Positions 56,365 through 64,000 of a stretch of DNA of 64,000 nt are shown here, piece by piece. Below the pieces are notes generated by a model. That model did not search any database, had not been told where the DNA came from, and saw only the letters and a list, made by a program, of their open reading frames with translations. Position numbers and translations under genes: made by a program. The stretch's first letter is position 1, and the number at the start of each line of letters is the position of its first letter. The DNA comes from Oceanobacter mangrovi. GTDB lineage: Bacteria > Pseudomonadota > Gammaproteobacteria > Pseudomonadales > Oceanobacteraceae. The stretch is taken from contig NZ_JAHXZR010000006.1 of NCBI RefSeq assembly GCF_019740315.1, positions 62,001-126,000 of the forward strand, read 5' to 3'.

Positions 56365-58239
56365 ATGTTTATTGACAAGCTCAACATCAGAACCAAACAC
56401 ACACTGATCCTGCTTCTGGTGATTGTCGGACTGATCATCACCTCTGCCCTGACCGTTTTGCAGTTCACACAACTGGTCGACCTGGGCCACGTGCTGTATC
56501 AACAAGAGAAAATTAACAGTGACATGCTGATGCTGCGCCGCCACGAAAAAGACTTTCTGGCCCGCAAGGATCTGAAATACGCCGATGAGTTTAAACAGCA
56601 GGCGGTTCAGACCAGCCAGAACCTGCAGCAGCTGCAACAGGAAATGAACACATCAGGGCTGGAGACCAATCTGGTGAACCAGCTGTCATCACACATAACC
56701 CGTTATGAAAGCGTATTCAGTGAACTGGTAAAACAGCAGACGGAAGCCGGTCTGGACCCGGAAAGCGGCCTGTATGGCGCGCTGCGCACGGCCGTCCATA
56801 ACATTGAGCAAACCGCCAAATCCGCTGACGATTACGAAGTCCTCTATTACATGCTGATGCTGCGGCGCCACGAAAAAGATTTCATGCTGCGCTCGGATCC
56901 TAAATACATCGACAAATTTAACCAGGGCATTGAAGACTTTCGGGCGGCACTACCAACCAGCAGTCTGGCTGGCAACAGTACCGTCACACAGCAGCTGAAT
57001 GCCTATCAAAAGGACTTCACCAATCTGTTCAACAAGGAGAATCAAATTGGCCTGAGCCAGGACAAGGGGCTGCGTGGTGAAATGCGTTCTGCCGTACATC
57101 AGACAGAAACCGGCTTTGAAGAGCTGGCGTCCTACATCAGAACGACCATGGAAACCAAACGTCAGGCGATTTACACCAATATCACCATCAGCATTGTGAT
57201 TACCTTTTTGATTGTCTCGATACTGACAGTACTGGTATCGCGCGCCATTTACCGGCCAGTACAGGATATTACCAATCGTATTAAACAGATCGCGGGCGAT
57301 CTCGACCTGACCCAGATGACCGCCCATCAATCCAACGACGAAATCGGTGTCTTGTCCCATGCGTTTGACTCGCTGATCAAGACCCTGCGCGACACGGTTC
57401 ATCAGGTGAAATCCGGTGCTGTCGAGGTGGCGTCAGCATCCGAAGAAATGTCAGCGATTACCCGCGAGGTTGGCCACGCCAGCCAGTTGCAACAGGACGA
57501 AGTTGTCCAGACCGTGACGGCAATGAACGAAATGACCGCGACCATCCAGAATATTGCCGGCAACGCTCACGAAGCCGCCAGCGCAGTTGGCAGGGTGCAC
57601 GACGAAGTTAATCATGGCCGCAAAATTTCCGATCAGGCCCGCGACGAAATTGAGCATCTGAACAAGGAAGTACTGGAAGCCAGTCAGGCCATTGAAAAGC
57701 TGCAGCAAGACAGCGCCAGTATTGGTGCCATTCTCAATGAAATTAACGGCATTGCCGAACAGACCAATCTGCTGGCGCTGAACGCTGCTATCGAAGCTGC
57801 CCGTGCCGGTGAACAGGGCCGCGGATTTGCCGTGGTGGCCGATGAGGTTCGCACCCTGGCTCAACGAACCCAGGAGTCGACCGAATCGATCCGCACCACC
57901 ATCAGCGAATTCAACAAAGGTACTGCCGATGTGGTCAGCACTGTGCTGAAATCCCGTGAACGAGCCCAGGCCGGTATCAGCAAGGTCCGTGACGCCAGTT
58001 CAGCCTTGCAGGTGATCTACGAAAACATTACCAGCATCAGCGACCTTAACAATCAGGTCGCCACTGCGGCAGAACAACAAAGCTACGCTGCCGAAGAAAT
58101 CAATCGCAATATTGTTCGGGTCAACGAACTGGCCGACAGCAGTCGCAGCCAGGCCGCCCAGGCTGCAGAAGCCAGCCAGGCGTTGGCCGCGCTGGCCACT
58201 CGCCTGACCGACACGGTGGAAAAATTCACTGTGAACTAA
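56365..58239 (+). CDS. Methyl-accepting chemotaxis protein with HBM sensor domain
   Basis: The 624-residue chemoreceptor has a membrane helix at about 12-33, a long helical periplasmic sensor (about 38-265), a second membrane helix (about 272-292), a HAMP domain (about 293-345) and the signalling hairpin with [18 protein letters not shown]. The sensor contains two copies of [11 protein letters not shown], 110 residues apart, the mark of the helical bimodular (HBM) fold known for organic acid sensing in McpS-type receptors. The actual ligand is unknown. No cheA or cheW is nearby. Confidence 0.95.
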   Translation: MFIDKLNIRTKHTLILLLVIVGLIITSALTVLQFTQLVDLGHVLYQQEKINSDMLMLRRHEKDFLARKDLKYADEFKQQAVQTSQNLQQLQQEMNTSGLETNLVNQLSSHITRYESVFSELVKQQTEAGLDPESGLYGALRTAVHNIEQTAKSADDYEVLYYMLMLRRHEKDFMLRSDPKYIDKFNQGIEDFRAALPTSSLAGNSTVTQQLNAYQKDFTNLFNKENQIGLSQDKGLRGEMRSAVHQTETGFEELASYIRTTMETKRQAIYTNITISIVITFLIVSILTVLVSRAIYRPVQDITNRIKQIAGDLDLTQMTAHQSNDEIGVLSHAFDSLIKTLRDTVHQVKSGAVEVASASEEMSAITREVGHASQLQQDEVVQTVTAMNEMTATIQNIAGNAHEAASAVGRVHDEVNHGRKISDQARDEIEHLNKEVLEASQAIEKLQQDSASIGAILNEINGIAEQTNLLALNAAIEAARAGEQGRGFAVVADEVRTLAQRTQESTESIRTTISEFNKGTADVVSTVLKSRERAQAGISKVRDASSALQVIYENITSISDLNNQVATAAEQQSYAAEEINRNIVRVNELADSSRSQAAQAAEASQALAALATRLTDTVEKFTVN

Positions 58240-59414
58240 CCATCAGCGAGCACAGCCGCCGGGCTAACACACTGATTCAGCAGACTTGCCAGCCGGGCAT
58301 CGTTAACCTGCCCGGCCACCAGCCGAAAGCGTTGTATTAATGGTCCGGCAAAATCTGGCTGCAAATCGAGTGGCAGCCAGTGTTCCAGCAAACAGGCCGA
58401 CATACCAGGGTCACTGAGCGCAAGCTCCAGCGCGCACAAGGGCGCAAACGCCTCACCGAATATTTCGCTCTGGCTCACCACAAATTCACACAAACCGGCC
58501 ACCAGCGGTGTCAGCTCTGCTGTTGGAGACTGATCGTCACCAACCACGTCTAGCAAGGAATTATTGATCGCCAGTTCAAAACCATGGCGCTTGCCCAGCG
58601 TGCGATTGAATTGTTGCAGCCGGGGCTGATCAGCCTCCAGCAATTGCGGCAACAGCCGACTCTCAAGGCTCACAGTGGCAGAACCGGCAGGCTGCAGCAA
58701 ACACCATTGCGATAACGTTCGAGCCATATTGTGTTTACGCAGATAACGCTTGTATTGCCGTTGCCAGCTGACAAAACGCTGAATCAGCTGAATTTCCGCT
58801 GGCTGCAACCAGCGTGGTTCGTCCAGCCGTCCAGCCGCTTTCTGCAACTCAGGAGCCGCCACAAGCTCCTTGAGGTCGGCCAGCTCCAATAACGCCTGCG
58901 GCAAACAGCGTTGCCATTGCTCATAATGCAGCAACCGGACATCGGCAAAACTGCCGTGCAAGGTCGACACCCAGTCAAGTTGATCGATCAGAGAACATTC
59001 CGCCAGAAAGCTTTCCAGCGCATCCGTATTCCCGCCCTGCCGCACGCTTTTTTCGAACCGCGAATAGCAGTAAGGCAACAAATCCCGTACAAACACCAGA
59101 ATTTGTAGCTCAATGCCTTCCCGCTGGGCCGCTTGTTTGAGTGCCGCCAAAGCCTTGCTGTCCCACGTCATTGGATTGGCCGACAACAACAGTCGTGGAT
59201 GTCCGGCAAACAGTTCGCCAAGGCGAATCTGAGCCACCGGCAAACTGCGCAAGGATTGCAGCAAGTCCGCAGCGTTACTGGCATCCGGCGCTTCGGCGAG
59301 GGGGTAAAAGAGTCCGGCTGCCAGCAACTCCTGTTGCTGCACCAACAGCCAGCGGCGCAATGTCGAGGCTCCGGTATGTTCGTCACCGAGATGAAAAATC
59401 AGCTGCTGCGGCAC
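58236..59414 (-). CDS. Sulfotransferase-like protein
   Basis: The 392-residue protein begins [20 protein letters not shown], which aligns with the 5-prime phosphosulfate loop of P-loop sulfotransferases (HIGxHKTGTTSLQ); the key Lys is replaced by His, so activity is uncertain. [19 protein letters not shown] resembles the 3-prime phosphate motif. The C-terminal half is not recognised. I chose the GTG at 59414 because AGGAG lies 8 bases upstream; the frame opens from a TTG at 59459. It overlaps the chemoreceptor stop by 4 bases, tail to tail. Two LexA-type boxes lie upstream. Confidence 0.65.
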   Translation of the reverse strand: MPQQLIFHLGDEHTGASTLRRWLLVQQQELLAAGLFYPLAEAPDASNAADLLQSLRSLPVAQIRLGELFAGHPRLLLSANPMTWDSKALAALKQAAQREGIELQILVFVRDLLPYCYSRFEKSVRQGGNTDALESFLAECSLIDQLDWVSTLHGSFADVRLLHYEQWQRCLPQALLELADLKELVAAPELQKAAGRLDEPRWLQPAEIQLIQRFVSWQRQYKRYLRKHNMARTLSQWCLLQPAGSATVSLESRLLPQLLEADQPRLQQFNRTLGKRHGFELAINNSLLDVVGDDQSPTAELTPLVAGLCEFVVSQSEIFGEAFAPLCALELALSDPGMSACLLEHWLPLDLQPDFAGPLIQRFRLVAGQVNDARLASLLNQCVSPAAVLADG

Positions 59415-59480
59415 TATTGGCACTCCTGTTGATCCCGTTTCATGGAAGAGGAATTGCAAAAACAGCGCCGCTCACCGAGA

Positions 59481-59500
59481 TACTGTATATAAAACCAGTT
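59481..59500. promoter_or_regulatory. LexA-type (SOS) box proximal to the sulfotransferase-like gene
   Basis: TACTGTATATAAAACCAGTT keeps CTGT-N8-CCAG, one base off the core CTGT-N8-ACAG, with the AT-rich centre of the E. coli SOS box. It lies 67 bases before the preferred GTG start. Confidence 0.55.
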
Positions 59501-59538
59501 CTCGATAGAAATGGCACCGTGCAGCCGACTTGCCCGAA

Positions 59539-59661
59539 TTATTTAAAACCCCGCTTTCGAACCCGCCAGAGCAGGTCAATGATCAGGTTTTTTGCTGAGC
59601 GACCTGCCTGACTGCGAGTTCCAGCCCAACCTACCTGGCAACAAAGTGCCTTCGCAACCAA
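59539..59661 (-). CDS. Possible 40-residue peptide between two LexA boxes
   Basis: Open frame of 40 codons from a TTG at 59661: it starts MVAKALCCQVGWAGTRSQ and ends in the basic amphipathic stretch NLIIDLLWRVRKRGFK. No Shine-Dalgarno sequence is visible and no ATG or GTG exists, so translation is unproven. It begins one base past the perfect LexA box. It may be chance. Confidence 0.2.
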   Translation of the reverse strand: MVAKALCCQVGWAGTRSQAGRSAKNLIIDLLWRVRKRGFK

Positions 59662-59662
59662 A

Positions 59663-59682
59663 TACTGTACAAAAACACAGTA
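59663..59682. promoter_or_regulatory. Perfect LexA-type (SOS) box
   Basis: TACTGT-N8-ACAGTA with N8 = ACAAAAAC: a full inverted repeat that contains the core CTGT-N8-ACAG exactly. It lies 3 bases beyond the stop of the hydroxylase gene and upstream of the sulfotransferase-like gene, both on the minus strand. Confidence 0.65.
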
Positions 59683-59685
59683 TCA

Positions 59686-60849
59686 CTATTCAAACCGACT
59701 CTTGATCAGCTGTTTGCCTTCCTTCAGCGGGTAAAGCAGCTGCCCAAGCACCGTCTTTGGCAACGGCGACGTCGTTCCATATTCAGCAGGCCAATGTTGT
59801 TTGGGGAAATGGCAGGTACGGAATAGCAGATCAAACAGGATGGTATGAGCACCATAGTTGGTATCCAGGGCAGGATCTTCAGAGCTGTGATGCCAGTGAT
59901 GAAACCGAGGCGTTACAAAAACGTATTTCAAAGGGCCAAAAGGTATGCGCGTATTGCAGTGAATCAGCACCGCCTGCAATGCTGCGAAGGTGACATAGAC
60001 GTTCAGTGCGGCAGTGTCGACTCCGGTCAGGTACAAGGGCACCATGACCAGAGCCCGTTCAGAAAAGACCTGAACAAAATGCCCTCGTGAACCCGCCAGC
60101 CAATCCAGCTGTTCAACCGAATGATGGACCGCATGGATAGGCCAGAGAATCCGCACTTCGTGGTACAGGCGATGCTCCCAGTACAAAACAAAATCGGCCG
60201 CCAGAATAATGAATACAACCTGCAGCCACAGCGGTAATGCCTGCACCCAGCTCTGGAAGTCCGTGCTTACCGCCCAGTTGAAATGGCCAATATGATAGTT
60301 TGCAAACAACAAAATGGCTGAGATCGCCAGATGGTTGAAGCAGAAATACACCAGGTCTACGTCCCAGTCCGGCCGCAGAATCGGCTGGTCACCATACTGA
60401 GGCAACAGTTTCTCCAGCGTCATAAAGATCAATACCGAGCCCAGAAAAGCCAGGATCATCCAGTCGACACCCAGTGTCAGCGAGCGAGCCTCAACCGGGC
60501 CGATGGGTATTTGGTATCCCCCCAACGCAAACGCCAGTAGTGTCAACGCGCTGCCCCAGATACCGTATTTCCGATAACGTCCACGATTGAGCAGCAGACT
60601 AAGGCAGCCAAGCAATAACGAGAAATACATACCGTACTTCAGAATCTGTTGCAGAACCCGGGCATCGTAAACCTGACGTAGCTCAGTGGTCGTCAGCCAG
60701 GCAGGATAGAGATAGGCCAAAACCGTGAGCAAGCTCAGGATTCCAAGCGTGAGTGAACCGACGCCACTGATTTTTCCTTCGCCGAAACGAAATTCCCGCT
60801 CTGGTTGTGGCTGTACCAGACGTTGCCGATATTGATATTGCGGTTTCAA
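59686..60849 (-). CDS. Sterol desaturase / fatty acid hydroxylase superfamily membrane protein
   Basis: Integral-membrane di-iron oxidase family. The protein has about seven membrane segments and the His boxes HRLYHE, HAVHHSVEQLDW and RFHHWHHSSEDPALDTNYG, all with intact histidines. An extra hydrophobic N-terminal region with four segments precedes the catalytic domain. I prefer a TTG at 60849 (387 residues) with GGAAG 7 bases upstream; an ATG at 60927 lacks a ribosome site. The substrate is unknown. Confidence 0.9.
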   Translation of the reverse strand: MKPQYQYRQRLVQPQPEREFRFGEGKISGVGSLTLGILSLLTVLAYLYPAWLTTTELRQVYDARVLQQILKYGMYFSLLLGCLSLLLNRGRYRKYGIWGSALTLLAFALGGYQIPIGPVEARSLTLGVDWMILAFLGSVLIFMTLEKLLPQYGDQPILRPDWDVDLVYFCFNHLAISAILLFANYHIGHFNWAVSTDFQSWVQALPLWLQVVFIILAADFVLYWEHRLYHEVRILWPIHAVHHSVEQLDWLAGSRGHFVQVFSERALVMVPLYLTGVDTAALNVYVTFAALQAVLIHCNTRIPFGPLKYVFVTPRFHHWHHSSEDPALDTNYGAHTILFDLLFRTCHFPKQHWPAEYGTTSPLPKTVLGQLLYPLKEGKQLIKSRFE

Positions 60850-61076
60850 GCCCTTGCTTCCTGCAAAAATTAGAGCGTCGCAGCATACTTTGCCCGCGGT
60901 GCGGGGTCCGTGAAAAGTTTCACCCATCACTATTCAGAACCCAGGAAAACCGTACCCACTTCCCAAAAACCTGATAAACACCGGGCACTTATGATGATTT
61001 CTTGATTTGGCTACTTACCCGGTTACAACGAAAGTGCATGCTATTGCTTATCGTTGATGTATCCAGGAGCAGCATT

Positions 61077-61508
61077 ATGAATCTGATCAGCCGTAGCGAT
61101 TTCGCAATCAAGGCAAGTAATTTCAATATATTCAATGGACTGGTGCTGATGCGCATCGCTTGTGGTCTGTTTATGTTGCCACACCCGTTCGGCAAGTTTG
61201 CCGATGGTGCTCCGGCCGCCGGAACCGTGGCGTTTTTCAGCAAAGTCGGCTTTCAACCCGCAGAATTATGGGTCTGGATTGCCGGCGCCTCTGAACTGGC
61301 TTTCTCGCTTCTGCTGATTGCTGGCATTTGCACTCGCTGGGCAGCGCTGGGACTGGCTTCCGTGATGGCGGTGGCTGTGTATTCCATTTATGCACTGAAG
61401 GGATTCGTCTGGATGAGCACCGCGGGAGGGTTCGAATATGCCGCATTTTTCGGCACCATGTTGATTGCACTGGCGATAACAGAATTCAAACGTCACCCAC
61501 TGTTCTGA
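61077..61508 (+). CDS. DoxX family membrane protein
   Basis: The 143-residue protein has four membrane helices in the DoxX pattern: LMRIACGLFMLPHPFGKF, then WIAGASELAFSLLLIAGICTRWAALGL and the C-terminal FEYAAFFGTMLIALAI. The start at 61077 has AGGAG 8 bases upstream. Function is not defined beyond redox-related membrane roles proposed for the family. Confidence 0.88.
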   Translation: MNLISRSDFAIKASNFNIFNGLVLMRIACGLFMLPHPFGKFADGAPAAGTVAFFSKVGFQPAELWVWIAGASELAFSLLLIAGICTRWAALGLASVMAVAVYSIYALKGFVWMSTAGGFEYAAFFGTMLIALAITEFKRHPLF

Positions 61509-61965
61509 GCCCATTTTCCTTACATTTTATTACCTTCAATGATTGCAGCGACCGCCTCTCCGGCGCGGGATATTCAATTCCCGGTCGCTGACATCATATA
61601 TCCGTCAAACAGCGGAACTTTCCATTGTTTGCACCTGTCCAGACTGCTCAAATTCAGGTTATATCTGCTGCCACTAACTTTTTGATTCTGACTGCCTTTG
61701 CCGGTTATGCCAGACCCTGCCACTCGCTGGCAAATGTCTGAGATCAGCATCTGTAATCAGCAAGTCTGACGGTATCGATATAGCCGCAGCTGGAGCCTGT
61801 CTCCCGGCGCAGAACTAATAAAAACACTGACTCCCCCGACCGCAAACTCTTGTCGATCGCCTCCCAGCCAGTGACACCGAATCAAGGATCTTGTAACCGC
61901 GCAGCGTCATCGCGGCCTGCGTTTCCCCAGGGATGTTTGTTTAATAATTAATCTGGAATCCATCC
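61509..61965. other. Gap between doxX and the antiporter gene
   Basis: No credible gene in 457 bases. A 9-bp perfect stem CAGCGACCG/CGGTCGCTG (61546-61554 with 61582-61590) lies 38 bases after doxX without a T tract. An AT-rich string near 61940-61952 may belong to the antiporter promoter. Confidence 0.5.
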
Positions 61966-63252
61966 ATGAATGCATGGTACCTGCTCTGCTTCCTGTCGGC
62001 CCTGGCTGTACTGATCGCCTTTTCCAACCAGTACATCCTCAAACTTCAGACCACCATCGCGATCACCACTGGCTCTGTGCTGATCTCATTACTGCTGATG
62101 CTTTCTTACAATCTGGTCGGTGATGAAATCGCTGCACCCGTTACCCAGGCGATGAGTACCATCGACTTTAACCAGCTATTACTGAAAGGCATGTTGGGCT
62201 TTCTGTTGTTTGCCGGGGCGCTGGAAATTGACCTGCACGCGCTGCGCAAACAACGCTGGGAAATCACCATTCTGGTGTTGTTCTCAACGCTGGCGTCGAC
62301 CTTTATTGTTGGTTACCTCGCCTACTGGCTGTTAGCTATGTTGGGATGGCCGGTACCGCTAATTTATTGCTTGCTGTTCGGCGCCCTGATCAGCCCTACC
62401 GACCCGATCGCCGTACTGGCAATTATCAAGCAGATGAAAGCGCCGGAAGGCATTTCCATTCAGGTGGAAGGTGAATCACTGTTCAACGACGGTGTTGGTC
62501 TGGTGGTGTTTACCACCATCTTTGCGGTGGCTTTCTCAGGCACTGAACCAACGTTCGGCAGCGTTGCCGAGCTGTTTATGGGCGACGCCGTCGGCGGCAT
62601 CCTGTTTGGCTTTGTGCTGGCACTGATCGGCCATGTATTGCTGTGTAACTCGCTGCAGAACGCCAACATCCGCCTGCTGATTACCATGATGATTCCATCG
62701 GCCGGTTTTGCGCTTGCCAATCTACTGGATATTTCCGGTGCGCTGGCAATGGTGGTTGCGGGTATCTTTATTGGTAACGTGACACGCGCCAAGGTCGCCA
62801 ACCCGGATGACCCGATGAGTTCGCATTACATCAACAGCTTCTGGCACGCCACCGACAGTTTCCTCAACTCATTGCTGTTCCTGCTGATTGGTATGATGCT
62901 GGTGACCATGCCGGTTTCCATGGCCGAAGTTGGCCTTGGTCTGTTGATGGTACCTGTGGTGCTGCTGGCGCGTTTTATCAGTGTCGGCATGCCGTTCAGC
63001 CTGTTCCGTCGCTACCGCAGCTACGACGTCAATTCCGTACGGATTCTGACCTGGGGTGGTTTGCGTGGTGGTCTGGCGCTGGCGATGGCAGCGTCGATTC
63101 CAACCGGCAAAATGGTGCTGAACGGGGTCGATATCCATAACCTGATTCTGATCATCACCTACATTGTGGTGATTTTCTCAATCGTGGTGCAGGGGCTGAC
63201 GATTGCGCCGATGATTCGCACCAGCATCAAGGCTGCTGAGCAGGCCAAATAA
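61966..63252 (+). CDS. CPA1-family sodium/proton antiporter (NhaP-type)
   Basis: The 428-residue transporter has about twelve membrane helices and the CPA1 motifs FGALISPTDPIAVLAI and VEGESLFNDGVGLVVF, in which the ND pair forms the ion-binding site. WGGLRGGLALAMAASIP near the C-terminus is also characteristic. There is no long cytoplasmic tail. It probably exports sodium at the inner membrane; pH or salt control cannot be read. Confidence 0.95.
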   Translation: MNAWYLLCFLSALAVLIAFSNQYILKLQTTIAITTGSVLISLLLMLSYNLVGDEIAAPVTQAMSTIDFNQLLLKGMLGFLLFAGALEIDLHALRKQRWEITILVLFSTLASTFIVGYLAYWLLAMLGWPVPLIYCLLFGALISPTDPIAVLAIIKQMKAPEGISIQVEGESLFNDGVGLVVFTTIFAVAFSGTEPTFGSVAELFMGDAVGGILFGFVLALIGHVLLCNSLQNANIRLLITMMIPSAGFALANLLDISGALAMVVAGIFIGNVTRAKVANPDDPMSSHYINSFWHATDSFLNSLLFLLIGMMLVTMPVSMAEVGLGLLMVPVVLLARFISVGMPFSLFRRYRSYDVNSVRILTWGGLRGGLALAMAASIPTGKMVLNGVDIHNLILIITYIVVIFSIVVQGLTIAPMIRTSIKAAEQAK

Positions 63253-63266
63253 TCAGCGGCTGATTC

Positions 63267-63300
63267 GCTCCCACGCTCCGGTATCGGCGCGCGTGGGAGC
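63267..63300. repeat. REP-like palindrome between convergent genes
   Basis: GCTCCCACG and CGTGGGAGC form a 9-bp stem around 16 bases, with no T tract. The CTCCCACGC core resembles CGTTCCCACGC palindromes dispersed in proteobacterial genomes. It may also slow transcription between the converging genes. Confidence 0.6.
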
Positions 63301-63306
63301 CAGAAT

Positions 63307-64000
63307 TCACCCCTCCAACAGCTCACGCACTCGCGGCATTACCTGCTCGCCATACAGACGGATGCAGTCCAACTGATATTCATGCGGTACCGGCCCGGTG
63401 ACGTATTTCAGATCAAATCGCTGCAACGATAAATCCACCACTGCCCGGGCAATTTTGTTCGCCACCGTTTCAGCGGAGCCGACAAACAAGGCCCCCTGCT
63501 CAACTTCCTCGATAAAGCGGTCTTTGGTCATCGCTGACCAGCCACGTTCGCGCCCAAGGCGATTCATCATGCGCTGGTAATATGGCCAGAAACGTTCTTT
63601 CGCCTGCTGATCGGTTTCGGCCACAAAGCCTGGCGAATGCATGCCGATTGGTTTAGGCGACCGCCCAAGTCGGCTGCAGGACTGCAGATATAAATCCACC
63701 AGCGGCCGGAAACGTTTTGGAGCACCGCCAATAATGGCCAGCATCAACTGAGCATCGTGGCGTGCTACCCGCACCACCGATTGCGGCGTCCCGCCAACGC
63801 CAACCCAGGTGGTGAGTGGCTGCTGTTCAAATTGGGGAAATACCGCTGCCCGGTTCAATTCGGGCCGGGTTTTGCCTTGCCAGCTGAGCGGGTTTTCTCT
63901 GGTCAGCTGCATAAACAAATCAAGCCGCTCCTCGAACAGCAGGTCATAGTCCGCCCCCTGAAAACCAAATAACGGATAGCTTTCGGTGAACGCTCCACGC
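63307..64000 (-). CDS. LLM class flavin-dependent oxidoreductase (5-prime truncated by window edge)
   Basis: C-terminal two thirds of a luciferase-like monooxygenase. The frame stays open to the right edge and upstream of the in-window start codons reads TESYPLFG, then DYDLLFEERLDLF, as expected inside this family; so the true start lies beyond 64000. Conserved pieces include TTWVGVGGTPQSVVRVARH, LAIIGGAPKRFRPLVDLY, HSPGFVAETDQQA and FVGSAETVANKI. The substrate is unknown; FMN or F420 use cannot be decided. Confidence 0.88.
   Translation of the reverse strand, partial: RGAFTESYPLFGFQGADYDLLFEERLDLFMQLTRENPLSWQGKTRPELNRAAVFPQFEQQPLTTWVGVGGTPQSVVRVARHDAQLMLAIIGGAPKRFRPLVDLYLQSCSRLGRSPKPIGMHSPGFVAETDQQAKERFWPYYQRMMNRLGRERGWSAMTKDRFIEEVEQGALFVGSAETVANKIARAVVDLSLQRFDLKYVTGPVPHEYQLDCIRLYGEQVMPRVRELLEG

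Noticed and set aside
1-64000. Prophage, insertion sequence or integron
   Set aside because: No transposase, integrase, phage structural gene or flanking direct repeat was recognised; the two-gene insertion at 33.3-38.4 kb has no mobility gene.

Overview
The window reads as a chromosomal segment of a marine-type gammaproteobacterium, probably an Oceanospirillales relative (Thalassolituus/Oceanobacter-like). The basis is mixed: Pseudomonas-like gene order in two housekeeping blocks, ExeAB-type GspA/GspB, a CyoABCDE quinol oxidase with a lipoprotein CyoA, an NhaP-type antiporter and moderate GC content. Genus is inference. Product names come from recognisable motifs and domain order read by eye, not from database searches.

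Layout. 1-10.6 kb (minus strand): glutathione reductase, then a type II secretion operon gspE-F-G-H-I-J-K-L-M whose first gene is a UDP-glucose dehydrogenase homologue with a degenerate active site; gspC and gspD are not present. 10.6-26 kb: etfBA, ppiD, hupB, lon, clpX, clpP, tig, three tRNAs (Pro, Arg, His), folD, cysS and glnS, the order seen around PA1792-PA1805 of Pseudomonas aeruginosa. 26-33 kb: ppiB-lpxH facing an envelope operon exbB-exbD-msbA-lpxK-ycaR-ptp-murB. The same conserved envelope block resumes at 38.3 kb with comEC, a DUF2062 gene, lolD and one LolC/E-type permease. Between the two halves sit a 999-residue Ig-repeat/beta-propeller lipoprotein and, divergently, a LuxR-type regulator fused to an alpha/beta-hydrolase fold that has lost its catalytic triad.

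43.6-48.5 kb: gspA-gspB-dinG overlap as one unit whose predicted leader contains ten 7-bp tandem repeats. 48.5-50.1 kb: two small membrane/secreted protein genes and an orphan outer-membrane barrel. 50.3-56.2 kb: a promoter with a near-perfect FNR/ANR box, a small membrane protein gene, cyoABCDE, and a structured RNA-like region ending in a terminator. 56.3-64 kb: HBM-type chemoreceptor, a sulfotransferase-like gene preceded by two LexA-type boxes with a 40-codon ORF between them, a sterol-desaturase/fatty-acid-hydroxylase family gene, DoxX, an NhaP antiporter, and an LLM-class flavin oxidoreductase cut by the right edge.

Functional themes are envelope building (LPS transport and lipid A, Lol lipoprotein sorting, peptidoglycan), protein quality control (Tig-ClpPX-Lon-PpiD), type II secretion, and aerobic respiration. 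The best candidates for undescribed biology are the degenerate Ugd in the secretion operon, the triad-less hydrolase-fold LuxR regulator with its divergent surface lipoprotein, the double-LexA-box locus near 59.6 kb, and the tandem-repeat leader of gspAB-dinG.
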